Shown here piece after piece: positions 10,293-18,772 of a DNA stretch of 64,000 bases (position 1 is the stretch's first letter; each line of letters begins with the position of its first letter). The DNA comes from Blastococcus sp. KM273128 (GTDB lineage Bacteria > Actinomycetota > Actinomycetes > Mycobacteriales > Geodermatophilaceae): NCBI RefSeq assembly GCF_021698975.1, contig NZ_SSXA01000007.1, forward strand, positions 1-64,000, in the 5' to 3' direction. A program made the translations under genes and the position numbers. The notes below the pieces were generated by a model. The model searched no databases. It worked only from the letters and a program-made list of their open reading frames with translations, and was not told where the DNA came from.

Positions 10293-12077
10293 TCAGACCG
10301 CGTTGGTCTGGAGCCACAGCTCGAGCAGCCCCAGCTGCCAGAGCTTGTTGCCGCGCAGCGGGGTCAGTTCGCCGTTGGGGTCGGCGAGGAGCTCGCGGAC
10401 GTACTCCGGGCGGAACAGGCCGCGGTCGGCGGCGGCCTCGCTGGAGAGGGCGTCCTTGACCAGGTCGAGCACCTTGCCCTGCAGGTGGGTGATCGCCGGC
10501 ACCGGGAAGTAGCCCTTGGGCCGGTCGATCACCTCCGGCGGGATGATCCGGCGCCCGATCGCCTTGAGCACGCCCTTTCCGCCGTCGGCGAGCTTCAGCT
10601 CCGGCGGGCACATCGCCGCGAGCTCCACGAGGTCGTGGTCCAGGAACGGCACGCGGGCCTCCAGGCCCCACGCCATGGACATGTTGTCCACCCGCTTGAC
10701 CGGGTCGTCGACCAGCATGACCTCGCTGTCCAGGCGCAGCGCGGCGTCGACCGCCGTCTCCGCGCCCGCCGCGGACATGTGCCGGCGGACGAACTCCAGG
10801 CTCGGGTCCTCCGGGAGGGCGTAGCGGTCGGAGACCACCGAGCGCATCTGGGCGTGGTCGCGGTCGAAGAAGGCGCGCGCGTAGGTGCGCACCGCCTCCT
10901 CGCGGCCGACGCCGGCCAGCGGCGGGTACCAGTGGTAGCCGGCGAACACCTCGTCGGCGCCCTGCCCGGACTGCACCACCTTGATCGACTGGGACACCCG
11001 CTCGGACAGCAGGTCGAAGGCGACGACGTCGTGGCTCACCATCGGCTCGGCCATGGCACCGACCGCGTGCCCGAGCGCGCCGACGAGCTCGTCGGAGGCC
11101 ACCCGGATGCGGTGGTGGTTCGTGCCGAACCGCTCGGCGATGACGTCGGAGTAGGCGAACTCGTCGCCCTCCCGGCCGCCGACGGACTCGAAGCCGATGG
11201 AGTACGTCGCCAGGCCGGTCTGCCCCTCCTGCGCCAGCAGGCCGACGATGAGGCTGGAGTCCAGTCCGCCGGAGAGCAGCACCCCGACCGGGGTGTCGGC
11301 GACCAGCCGGCGGCGGACGGCGACCCGCAGCGCCTCCTCGATCGCGTCCTCCCAGTCGCGGGCGCTCCAGCCGGCGTGCTCGGGGCGTCGCTCGTAGCGC
11401 GCCTCCCAGTACCGCTGCTCGGTGCTCGTGCCGTCGGCCTCGATGACGCGGACGGTGGCCGGCGGGAGCTTGCGGACGCCGTTGAGGATCGTGCGCGGGG
11501 CCGGGACGACGGCGTGCCAGGTCAGGTAGTGGTGCAGCGCGACGGGGTCGATGGAGGTGTCGACGTCGCCGGCGCGCAGCAGGGCCGGCAGCGTGGAGGC
11601 GAAGCGCAGCCGCTTGCCCGGCGTCTCGGAGAGGTAGAGGGGCTTGATGCCCAGCCGGTCCCGGGCCATGACCACCCGGCCGGTGTCCCGCTCGGCGATG
11701 ACGAAGGCGAACATGCCGTGCAGGTGCGAGACGACGTCGGTGCCCCAGTGGTGGTAGCCCTTGAGGATCACCTCGGTGTCGCTGTGCGAGAAGAAGCGGT
11801 ACCCGTGGCCCTCCAGCTCGGCCCGGAGCTCCTGGTAGTCGTAGATGCAGCCGTTGAAGACCGCGGTCAGGCCGAGCTCGTTGTCCACCATCGGCTGGGA
11901 CCCGCAGGTGGACAGGTCGATCACCGAGAGCCGGCGGTGCCCGAAGGCGACCCGCCCGTTGCTCCAGGATCCCTGCCCGTCCGGGCCGCGGGGGACCAGG
12001 GCCTCGACCATGCGGGCGACCGCGGTCGTGTCGGCCGTGGTCCCGTCGAACGTGATCTCGCCGCAGAGGCCGCACAT
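10293..12077 (-). CDS. asnO: AsnO, glutamine-dependent amidotransferase of the NAGGN pathway
   Basis: A 594-residue asparagine-synthetase-B-type enzyme. The start is set at the ATG giving MCGLCGEI, so that Cys2 is the N-terminal nucleophile of the class II glutaminase domain after Met removal; the open frame extends 16 codons further but would bury this Cys. The synthetase domain has the PP-loop LLSGGLDSSLIVGL and RVDNMSMAWGLEARVPFLDH. Beside ngs it probably amidates the terminal carboxylate of acetyl-Gln-Gln rather than Asp. Ordinary AsnB remains possible if the context is ignored. Confidence 0.85.
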   Translation of the reverse strand: MCGLCGEITFDGTTADTTAVARMVEALVPRGPDGQGSWSNGRVAFGHRRLSVIDLSTCGSQPMVDNELGLTAVFNGCIYDYQELRAELEGHGYRFFSHSDTEVILKGYHHWGTDVVSHLHGMFAFVIAERDTGRVVMARDRLGIKPLYLSETPGKRLRFASTLPALLRAGDVDTSIDPVALHHYLTWHAVVPAPRTILNGVRKLPPATVRVIEADGTSTEQRYWEARYERRPEHAGWSARDWEDAIEEALRVAVRRRLVADTPVGVLLSGGLDSSLIVGLLAQEGQTGLATYSIGFESVGGREGDEFAYSDVIAERFGTNHHRIRVASDELVGALGHAVGAMAEPMVSHDVVAFDLLSERVSQSIKVVQSGQGADEVFAGYHWYPPLAGVGREEAVRTYARAFFDRDHAQMRSVVSDRYALPEDPSLEFVRRHMSAAGAETAVDAALRLDSEVMLVDDPVKRVDNMSMAWGLEARVPFLDHDLVELAAMCPPELKLADGGKGVLKAIGRRIIPPEVIDRPKGYFPVPAITHLQGKVLDLVKDALSSEAAADRGLFRPEYVRELLADPNGELTPLRGNKLWQLGLLELWLQTNAV

Positions 12078-12158
12078 GCACAACGATCTAACTCCTGTGG
12101 CCGCGCGCCCGCAGACCGGGGTCACCCCTCAGGGGCCGATCGTGGCCCACCTCACGCT

Positions 12159-12174
12159 TGTTCCACGTGGAACG
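12159..12174. promoter_or_regulatory. parS-like site 1
   Basis: The 14-bp perfect palindrome GTTCCACGTGGAAC at 12160-12173, preceded by T. It fits the ParB-binding consensus TGTTNCACGTGNAACA except for the last base. It lies in the intergenic space upstream of asnO. The same 14-mer recurs at 38358 and 62075. Confidence 0.7.
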
Positions 12175-12203
12175 CGGGGCGGCCGCTCCGGGCCGGGGAG
12201 GGC

Positions 12204-12278
12204 GTCCTGGCTCACCGCTCAGGGTCCTGGCTCACCGTCGACCGTGAGCCAGGGCCCCGGGTAATCAGGTCACCTGAT
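12204..12278. repeat. Composite intergenic repeat, copy 1
   Basis: Two direct copies of GTCCTGGCTCACCG (12204-12217 and 12224-12237, period 20), an inverted copy (12243-12255), then the hairpin ATCAGG-TCA-CCTGAT (12264-12278). Copy 2 at 13870-13948 has the same layout and the same 20-bp period with different bases. It lies just past the 3' end of the subtilase gene, so a terminator role is plausible. Confidence 0.65.
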
Positions 12279-12301
12279 CACCAACGGTTCCTCGGCGCGG
12301 G

Positions 12302-13768
12302 TCAGCCGGCGGTGAGGGCCTCCACCGCGGCGACGGCGTCGACCAGGCCGGCGCCCTTGTCGAACGACGTCGCGTACCCGCCCACGGTCTCGTAGGCCGC
12401 CCCGTCGGTGAAGCGGTGCGCGGTCCCCTTCAGCGCCGCCTCGATCTCGGCCGGGGTCGCCGTCGGGTCGGCCTGGAACAGCTGGGCGACGACGCCGGCC
12501 ACGTGCGGCGCGGCCATCGACGTCCCGCTGATGGTGTTGAAGGTGCCGAGGTCGAGCAGCCCGGGCCCGTTGCGGAAGTCCAGCCCCGTGGCGCAGATCG
12601 GCAGGTAGGGCCGGCACGCCGCCGTGATGCTCTCGCCCGGCGCCGAGAGGTCCGGCCAGGTCGAGGGGTCGGCCGCCGCGCCGCGCGAGGAGAACCCGCT
12701 GACGACGCCGTCGCGGGTGCCGGTGTCCTGGTCGGAGTAGGAGGCCACCGACAGGATGCCGCCGGTCGGGTCCTGACCCGGCGGGTTGGTGAGCGGGGCC
12801 GACCCGTCACCGCCGTCGTTCCCGGCGGCCCACACGGTGACGACACCCTCGGCGGCCAGCGCCCGCTGCAGCTTCACCGTGGCCGAGTTAGGGTCGAACT
12901 GCCCGCCGCCGGACGGGCCGTAGCTGTTGTTGGTCACCTTGATCGGCGGGCAGACGTCGGCAGGCACCCCCGCACCGCACGGCGCCTCGTGGTTCTCCAG
13001 GACCCAGTTCAGCGCCGAGTCCGCCCCCACGATCAGCAGCACGGCCCCCGTCGAGATCGAGACCAGGCTCGCGCCCGGCGCGGCGCCCTGCACGCGCCCG
13101 CCGTCGGCCAGCGTGGTCGGCCGGCCGGCGACGATGCCGCTCACGTGCGTGCCGTGGCCGCCGGCGGAGAGGGTGTCGGTGTCGACCACCGACGGCACCC
13201 GGACGACGCAGTCCGGCGTCGTCGTGGTCTCGAGGAGGCAGACGCTCTTCAGGTTGGCGACGACGGCGCTGCCGCCGCCGGGCTCGCGGAAGGACGGGTG
13301 GTTCGGGTCGATCCCGGAGTCGATCACCGCGACCGAGACCCCGCTGCCGTCGAGCGGCAGGCCGTTCGCGCCGGTCAGGGTGGCCGCGGCCTCGGCGCCG
13401 CGGGTGGCGAGGTTCGACGTCTCCTGGGCGAACTCGATCGGGGTGTTGCCCTCGAGGTAGGTGACGCCGGGCTCGGTGCGCGCGGCCTCCACCTGCCCGG
13501 CGGTGCCGGAGGCGACGACCACCCCGATCCGCTCGTACTCGGTGACGGTGCGCATGCCCGTCGCGGCCACGGCGGCACGGGCGGCGGCGATGTCGCTGCC
13601 GTGCACCATCACCGTCGTCGGGACGGCGGCGCCGAGGCCGGCGAGCCGGTCGGCCAGGAAGTCCTGGACGGGTGCGGGCGGGGCCGCCTGCGCGGGCGCG
13701 GCGAGGAGGGCACCGGCGACCACGGCACCGGACACCACCCCGAGCAGACGACGGGACGACGGGCTCAT
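12302..13768 (-). CDS. Secreted S8 (subtilisin-like) serine protease
   Basis: 488 residues with a Sec signal peptide (basic start, hydrophobic 8-24, APAQA-A cleavage region about 28-29), an inhibitor-like prodomain (about 30-120) and an S8 catalytic domain. The triad is D150 (VIDSGID), H205 (GGHGTHVSG) and S417 (GTSMAAPH), with the oxyanion N317 in AAGNDGG. Several Cys pairs (for example 177/187, 264/273, 385/391) suggest disulfides. No membrane anchor or sorting signal follows the catalytic domain, so it is probably released. The ATG chosen has GAGGAG just upstream; the open frame extends 17 codons further. Related repeat elements flank the gene on both sides. Confidence 0.92.
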   Translation of the reverse strand: MSPSSRRLLGVVSGAVVAGALLAAPAQAAPPAPVQDFLADRLAGLGAAVPTTVMVHGSDIAAARAAVAATGMRTVTEYERIGVVVASGTAGQVEAARTEPGVTYLEGNTPIEFAQETSNLATRGAEAAATLTGANGLPLDGSGVSVAVIDSGIDPNHPSFREPGGGSAVVANLKSVCLLETTTTPDCVVRVPSVVDTDTLSAGGHGTHVSGIVAGRPTTLADGGRVQGAAPGASLVSISTGAVLLIVGADSALNWVLENHEAPCGAGVPADVCPPIKVTNNSYGPSGGGQFDPNSATVKLQRALAAEGVVTVWAAGNDGGDGSAPLTNPPGQDPTGGILSVASYSDQDTGTRDGVVSGFSSRGAAADPSTWPDLSAPGESITAACRPYLPICATGLDFRNGPGLLDLGTFNTISGTSMAAPHVAGVVAQLFQADPTATPAEIEAALKGTAHRFTDGAAYETVGGYATSFDKGAGLVDAVAAVEALTAG

Positions 13769-13869
13769 GGCGCTCCTCGGGAATCCGGTGGACGTGCCCG
13801 GACAACGAGCCGGCGCCATAGGGGTTGCTCCCGAGTTACGCCAACCTGTCCGGGCCGGGTCGCGGCCCC

Positions 13870-13948
13870 GTCCTCCCTCACCGCGGCGCGTCCTCCCTCA
13901 CCGCGCACCGCGAGGGAGGACGCCCGATGATCAGGTTCCCTGATCATC
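13870..13948. repeat. Composite intergenic repeat, copy 2
   Basis: Direct copies of GTCCTCCCTCACCGCG at 13870-13885 and 13890-13905 (period 20), an inverted copy at 13910-13921, then a perfect 10-bp hairpin GATGATCAGG-TTC-CCTGATCATC at 13926-13948. The layout matches copy 1 at 12204-12278. It lies 16 bp beyond the stop of the siderophore ATPase gene and may terminate that operon. Confidence 0.65.
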
Positions 13949-13963
13949 GCCGAGGGCGCGGCG

Positions 13964-14722
13964 TCAGCCGTAGTAGAGCGCCACCGGGCGGCCGTCGATC
14001 TCCCGGACGTCCACCGAGGTGTCGTAGACCGCCGCGAGCACCTCGGGCCGCATGATGTCGCGCGCGGCCGCGTCCGCCACGACCGCGCCGTCGCGCATCG
14101 CCACGATGCGGTCGGACCAGGTCGCCGCGAAGTTGATGTCGTGCAGCACCGTGACCACCCGCTTGCCCAGGTCGTCGGCCATCTGCCGGACCAGCCGCAT
14201 GATCTCGGTCATGTGCCGCAGGTCCAGGTTGTTCAGCGGCTCGTCGAGCAGCACGTACTTGGTGTCCTGCGCGAGCACCATCGCGATGAAGGCACGCTGG
14301 CGCTGGCCGCCGGAGAGCTCGTCGAGGAACCGCTGCCGGAACGGGCCCAGGTCCAGGTAGCTGATCGCCCGCTCGACGTGCTCGCGGTCCACCACCGTCA
14401 GCCGGCCCCGCGAGTGCGGGAAGCGGCCGAACTCGACCAGGTCCTGGACGGTCAGGCGGGCGGCGACCTGGTTGTCCTGCCGCAGCACGGCGAGCACCGT
14501 CGCCAGCTGGGCGGACGGCGTCGTCGCCACGTCCATGCCGTCGACCGCCAGGCGCCCGGCATCGGGCGTGATCAGCCGGCCCACCAGGCCGAAGAGCGTC
14601 GACTTGCCCGCGCCGTTCGGCCCGATGAGCGAGGTGACGCCCTCCGAGCCGAAGGTGATCGAGACGTCGTCGACGACCGCCTGGCCGCCGTAGCGCTTGG
14701 TGACGCCCTCGAGCGTGATCAC
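13964..14722 (-). CDS. Iron-siderophore ABC transporter, ATPase
   Basis: A 252-residue FepC-type ATP-binding subunit. Walker A is GPNGAGKST (34-42), the Q-loop follows in VLRQDN, the signature is LSGGQRQRAF (136-145), Walker B is YVLLDEPLNNLD and the switch is HD in VLHDINFAA. Last gene of a four-gene import operon; its GTG overlaps the upstream permease stop by 4 nt. In family terms it is closest to the YclP/FatE-like group that serves catecholate siderophores. It is followed by a composite repeat that may terminate transcription. Confidence 0.93.
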   Translation of the reverse strand: MITLEGVTKRYGGQAVVDDVSITFGSEGVTSLIGPNGAGKSTLFGLVGRLITPDAGRLAVDGMDVATTPSAQLATVLAVLRQDNQVAARLTVQDLVEFGRFPHSRGRLTVVDREHVERAISYLDLGPFRQRFLDELSGGQRQRAFIAMVLAQDTKYVLLDEPLNNLDLRHMTEIMRLVRQMADDLGKRVVTVLHDINFAATWSDRIVAMRDGAVVADAAARDIMRPEVLAAVYDTSVDVREIDGRPVALYYG

Positions 14723-15732
14723 CGCGCCCCCTTCCGAAGCACGAGGTAGAGGAAGAACAGGCCGCCGGCGAACTCGATGACCACCGAGAGGGTGCCCCCG
14801 AAGTCCAGCGCGCGGTCGAGGACGAGCTGACCGCCCAGCAGGCAGACCATCCCGAGGAGCACCGCCGTCGGCAGCGTCCACACGTGCCGGAACGACCCCG
14901 CGTACGAGTACGCCAGGTTGGCGACGATGAGCCCGAAGAACAGGATCGGCCCGACCAGCGCGGTCGAGGCGGCCACCATCACCGACACGATCGTGAACAG
15001 CACCATCACGACCCGCCGGTGCTCGACCCCCAGCCCCACCGCCGCCGGCGCGCCCAGGGTCAGCACGTCGAGGGTGCGCAGCAGCGGGACGACGGCGGCG
15101 CAGCCGAGGGCGACCAGCCCCGCGGTGAGGCCCAGCAGCAGCTCGTCGGGCCGGGTGAGCGACGCGAACAGGGAGTCCGACAGCACCTGGAAGTCCAGCG
15201 GGTCGAGCATCCGCTGCATCCACTCGGTGACCGCGCGGAAGAAGGTGCCGAGCACGATGCCCACCAGCAGCATCAGGTGCAGCGAGCGCCGCTTGCCGCC
15301 GAACAGCCAGGTGAACAGCAGCACGCTGAAGGCCACCATGACGACCACCTGGACCAGCCACAGGGTGAGCGCGTCGAAGGCGAGGAACGACGCGGAGCCG
15401 GACAGGAACACGATCACGGTGCTGATCAGCCGGTAGAACGCGTCGAACCCCATGATCGACGGGGTGAGGATGCGGTTCTGCGTGATCGTGTGGAACACGA
15501 CGGTCGAGACGCCGACCGCCACCGCGACGACCGCCATCGCACCGACGGCGAGGCTGCGGATCTCCAGCGCGAAGAGCAGCGAGCCGGGGACGTCGGTGAA
15601 CAGGTAGACGACGGCGAGCGCCAGCACGACGGCGGCGAGCACCGCCAGCCGCACGGGCGGCTGCGCCCACCGCTCGCGGACGTGCGCGGACGTCCGGGCG
15701 GGGGCGGTCTGCGGGACGGGGTCAGTGAGCAC
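14719..15732 (-). CDS. Iron-siderophore ABC transporter, FecCD-type permease (2)
   Basis: A 337-residue permease with about nine hydrophobic segments and the FecCD pattern (NRILTPSIMGFDAFYRL, LTLGAPAAVGLGVEHR, VGPILFFGLIVANLAY). It pairs with the upstream permease to form the membrane channel. GTG start overlapping the upstream permease by 11 nt, and its stop overlaps the ATPase start. The arrangement of two different FecCD permeases, an ATPase and a lipoprotein matches the YclNOPQ/FatABCD type of importer. Confidence 0.92.
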   Translation of the reverse strand: MLTDPVPQTAPARTSAHVRERWAQPPVRLAVLAAVVLALAVVYLFTDVPGSLLFALEIRSLAVGAMAVVAVAVGVSTVVFHTITQNRILTPSIMGFDAFYRLISTVIVFLSGSASFLAFDALTLWLVQVVVMVAFSVLLFTWLFGGKRRSLHLMLLVGIVLGTFFRAVTEWMQRMLDPLDFQVLSDSLFASLTRPDELLLGLTAGLVALGCAAVVPLLRTLDVLTLGAPAAVGLGVEHRRVVMVLFTIVSVMVAASTALVGPILFFGLIVANLAYSYAGSFRHVWTLPTAVLLGMVCLLGGQLVLDRALDFGGTLSVVIEFAGGLFFLYLVLRKGAR

Positions 15733-16741
15733 GGCTCTTCTTCCTCAGGAGCAGCCAGAGGAACAGCGCGGCGCCGATGACGCCGACGACGAGCGACAGC
15801 GGGATCTCGTAGGGGAAGCGCACGACCCGCGCCAGGATGTCGCAGGCGACGACAAAGACCGCGCCCAGCCCGGCCACCCAGGGGACCGCGCGGCGGACGT
15901 TGTCGCCGATGATCAGGCTCACCACGTTGGGGACGACGAGCCCGAGGAAGGGGATCATGCCCGCGGTGACCAGCACCGCCGCCGTGATGACCGCGACGAC
16001 GACCATCCCGATCGCCACCACCCGTCGGTAGTCCAGGCCCAGGTTGGTGGCGAACTCCTCGCCCAGCCCGATCACGCTGAACCGGTCGGCGGCGATCCAG
16101 GCGACGACCACCATGAGCCCCGCCACCCAGACGAGCTCGTAGCGGCCCTGCACGACGCTGGCGAAGCTGCCCAGCGACCACTGCTGCAGCGACTGCAGCA
16201 GGTCCAGCCGGTAGGCGAAGAAGGTCGTGACGGACGCGACGACGCCGCCGAGCATCAGCCCGACCAGCGGGACGAGCACCAGCTGGCGCACGGGCACGAA
16301 GCGGACCACCCGGAGGAACACCCAGGTCCCGATCAGCCCGAAGACCGCGGCGACGCCCATCTTCCCGACGACGGCCATGCCCGGGAAGAAGATCATCGTG
16401 ACGAGCGTGCCGAGGGTCGCGAACTCGGTGACCCCCGTGGTGCTGGGCTCCACGAACTTGTTGCGCACGAGCATCTGCAGGATCAGCCCGGCGATGCCGA
16501 GGGAGGCGCCGACGAGGACGACGGCGACCGTCCGGGGGATGCGGCTGGCCGCCAGCAGGAAGGCCGCGTCGCTCTCGGCGCCGCCGGCCAGCAGCGACGC
16601 CGGGGTGACGTCGGAGACCCCGACGAACAGGCTGGTGACGCCGAGGCCCACGAGGAGGACGCCGAGGAGCACCCCCACCCAGGTGCGGCGGGACCGCACG
16701 CGGGTGGGGGTGCTCGCCGGGGTCGCGGTGAGCGTGGTCAC
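15722..16741 (-). CDS. Iron-siderophore ABC transporter, FecCD-type permease (1)
   Basis: A 339-residue FecCD permease with SRIPRTVAVVLVGASLGIAGLILQ, the typical start of the transmembrane core, and MIPFLGLVVPNVVSLIIGDNVR near the C-terminus, a coupling region for the ATPase. The GTG start lies 40 nt after the stop of the substrate-binding protein. Co-transcribed with the binding protein, second permease and ATPase. Confidence 0.92.
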   Translation of the reverse strand: MTTLTATPASTPTRVRSRRTWVGVLLGVLLVGLGVTSLFVGVSDVTPASLLAGGAESDAAFLLAASRIPRTVAVVLVGASLGIAGLILQMLVRNKFVEPSTTGVTEFATLGTLVTMIFFPGMAVVGKMGVAAVFGLIGTWVFLRVVRFVPVRQLVLVPLVGLMLGGVVASVTTFFAYRLDLLQSLQQWSLGSFASVVQGRYELVWVAGLMVVVAWIAADRFSVIGLGEEFATNLGLDYRRVVAIGMVVVAVITAAVLVTAGMIPFLGLVVPNVVSLIIGDNVRRAVPWVAGLGAVFVVACDILARVVRFPYEIPLSLVVGVIGAALFLWLLLRKKSRAH

Positions 16742-16781
16742 GGGTGACGCGGGGACCGCCGTGCGGCCAGGTGCCGGACGG

Positions 16782-17795
16782 TCACTCCGCGATCTGGAGG
16801 ACGTCGTCGATCATGATCCGCGTCGAGTCCAGACCGCCGAACACGATGTACCAGGCCATCGGGTCCAGGTAGACGATCTGGTCCTCCTGGGCGGCGGTGG
16901 TCTGCGCGACGATCTCGTTGTCGAGCACCGCCTCGGCCGCCTGGGAGCCCGCCTCGCCCGTCGCGGCGTCGCGGTCGACGACCCAGAGGGTGTCCGGGTT
17001 CGTCTCGAGCAGGAACTCGAAGGAGACGTGCTCGCCGTGGGTGGCGGCCTCGACGTCCTCCACGGCGGGCTCGACGCCGAACACGTCGTAGATCAGCCCG
17101 CCGCGGACGGCGGGGCCGACGGCGTCCGGACCGGCGGGGGCCAGCGCGCTGAGCTGTCCGCCGGAGACCATGAGTCCCAGACCCGGGCCGGCGTCGGCGG
17201 TCGCGGCGCGCGCCTCCTCGATGCCGGCGTCGATCTCCTCCAGCGCGGCGGCGGCCTCCTCCTCGGCGCCGAGCACCTCGCCCAGGAAGGTGGCGCTGCG
17301 CTCCAGGTTCTCCGTGTACGAACCGCGCAGGCTCAGGTCGACGGTGGGCGCGATCTCGTTGAGGTCCTCCCACAGCGCCGCGGAGCGGTTGGCCACGACG
17401 ATCAGGTCGGGCTGCTGGGCCTCGATCTCGACGAGGTCGGCCTCGAACAGGGTGCCCGCGTTGAAGGCGTCGTCGGCCAGGTACTGCTGGAGGTAGTCCG
17501 GCACGTTCTCGAGCGGGGCCCCCGCGATCTCGCCGCCGAGCGCGCCGATGGTGTCGAGGCTGGCGATGTCGAAGGTGACGATCTTCTCGGGGTTCTTCGG
17601 GACCTCGACGGTCGTCTCCTCGTACTGCGGGTCCTCGTCCTCGCCGGCGACGTTCCGGTCCCAGGTGAAGGAGACGGTCTCGGCCTCGGTGCCGGCAGCG
17701 GTCTCCGCGTCGGCGTCACCGCCGCACGCGGAGAGCGCCAGGACGGCGGTGAGCGGGAGGGCGAGGGCCGCGAGCGGCCGGGCGGCGGTGCGCAT
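16782..17795 (-). CDS. Siderophore-binding lipoprotein of ABC importer
   Basis: A 337-residue periplasmic-binding-protein-like lipoprotein. The signal ends in the lipobox LSAC with the acylated Cys at about 24, followed by an acidic linker. The binding fold contains PEKIVTFDIASLDTIGALG and LWVVDRDAATG; the latter segment is characteristic of the YclQ/FatB petrobactin-type group. It captures an iron chelate outside the membrane and delivers it to the FecCD permeases. First gene of the operon, with a good AGGAG before the ATG and an iron-box-like palindrome upstream. The exact siderophore is not known. Confidence 0.9.
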   Translation of the reverse strand: MRTAARPLAALALPLTAVLALSACGGDADAETAAGTEAETVSFTWDRNVAGEDEDPQYEETTVEVPKNPEKIVTFDIASLDTIGALGGEIAGAPLENVPDYLQQYLADDAFNAGTLFEADLVEIEAQQPDLIVVANRSAALWEDLNEIAPTVDLSLRGSYTENLERSATFLGEVLGAEEEAAAALEEIDAGIEEARAATADAGPGLGLMVSGGQLSALAPAGPDAVGPAVRGGLIYDVFGVEPAVEDVEAATHGEHVSFEFLLETNPDTLWVVDRDAATGEAGSQAAEAVLDNEIVAQTTAAQEDQIVYLDPMAWYIVFGGLDSTRIMIDDVLQIAE

Positions 17796-17828
17796 GGTGC
17801 TCCTGTCGGGGACTGAGGCAAGGATGAC

Positions 17829-17847
17829 CTAACTAAGGCACGCCTAA
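17829..17847 (-). promoter_or_regulatory. Iron-box-like (IdeR/DmdR) operator candidate
   Basis: On the minus strand this 19-mer reads TTAGGCGTGCCTTAGTTAG, about 34 nt before the ATG of the siderophore lipoprotein. The outer TTAGG...TTAG parts resemble the IdeR/DmdR box TTAGGTTAGGCTAACCTAA, although the centre deviates. A second overlapping weak match (TTAGTTAGGTCATCCTT) runs further towards the gene. Context is as expected for iron repression. Confidence 0.4.
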
Positions 17848-17991
17848 CCAACCACACCGGTTCCGGGCGGACCAGACCGGGTCCCCGGAGGCGCTGCGGG
17901 TGCGCCCGCGCCGGTGACCCCGCGACCTCCGGCCGGCCCCCGGGCGGGAGGATGGGGGCGTGCCCGCCCCCGTCCCGCCGGCCCCGCGCCG

Positions 17992-18354
17992 GTGAGCCTC
18001 GTCCTCGTCGTCGCGATCACCGCCGTGGCGGCCCTCGTGGTCCTCGCGGGGCTGGCGTCCACGGTCGCGCGGCGCCGCACGGGGCTGGTGCACCTCGCCG
18101 GCGCCGGCCTGCTGGAGGCCCTCCTCGTGCTGCAGGCGGTGCTGGCGCTCGCGCGGATGGGCGACGGCACGCCCGCCGACACCCCCACGTTCCTGGGCTA
18201 CCTGTTCGGCGTGCTGCTCATCCCGGTCGCCGGGGTGCTGTGGGCGCAGGCGGAGCGGACCCGCTGGGCCGGGACGGTCCTGGCGGTCGCGGCCGCCGCC
18301 GTCGGCGTCATGGTCTGGCGCCTGCTGCAGCTGTGGGAGGCCACCGGTGCGTGA
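17992..18354 (+). CDS. Small integral membrane protein
   Basis: 120 residues with about four hydrophobic segments (residues 2-22, 31-48, 65-80, 88-107 approximately) and no recognisable enzymatic motif. The GTG start at 17992 is chosen because the protein becomes hydrophobic from its first residues; the upstream part of the frame is low-complexity Pro/Arg/Gly. It overlaps the next membrane-protein gene by 8 nt, so the two are probably co-expressed. Function not recognised. Confidence 0.6.
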   Translation: MSLVLVVAITAVAALVVLAGLASTVARRRTGLVHLAGAGLLEALLVLQAVLALARMGDGTPADTPTFLGYLFGVLLIPVAGVLWAQAERTRWAGTVLAVAAAAVGVMVWRLLQLWEATGA

Positions 18355-18772
18355 CCGCGGGCTCGGGCGCCCCGCCGAGGCGGCGGCGCCGGGCTCGGCC
18401 GGGCCCGCGCGCGTGCTGGTGCTGCTCTACGGCATCTTCGCGCTGGCGGCGGGCGCCCGCGCCGGGGTGCAGCTGGCCACCCGCTTCGACGAGGCCCCCC
18501 TGGCCTACCTGCTCTCGGCGTTCGCGGCGGCGGTCTACGTGGTGGCCACGGTGGCCCTGGCCCACGGGGGGAGCGGGGGCCGGCGGACGGCGCTCGCCGC
18601 CATCCTGGTCGAGCTGGCCGGGGTGCTCGTCGTCGGCACGCTGTCGCTGGCCGATCCGGCGGCGTTCCCGGACGAGACCGTGTGGTCGGCGTACGGCCGC
18701 GGCTACGGGTACGTGCCGCTGGTGCTCCCGGTGCTCGGCCTGCTGCTGCTCTCCCGCCGGCGCGGCGACTAG
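18347..18772 (+). CDS. Small integral membrane protein
   Basis: A 141-residue membrane protein with four predicted helices after a short Ala/Pro-rich cytoplasmic N-terminus. A conserved-looking loop (DPAAFPDETVWSAYGRGYGYVPL) precedes the last helix, and the tail SRRRGD is positively charged. The GTG start lies inside the upstream membrane-protein gene. The stop abuts the stop of the convergent gene with no spacer. The pair resembles the small two-gene membrane units common in actinobacteria; function not recognised. Confidence 0.65.
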   Translation: MRDRGLGRPAEAAAPGSAGPARVLVLLYGIFALAAGARAGVQLATRFDEAPLAYLLSAFAAAVYVVATVALAHGGSGGRRTALAAILVELAGVLVVGTLSLADPAAFPDETVWSAYGRGYGYVPLVLPVLGLLLLSRRRGD

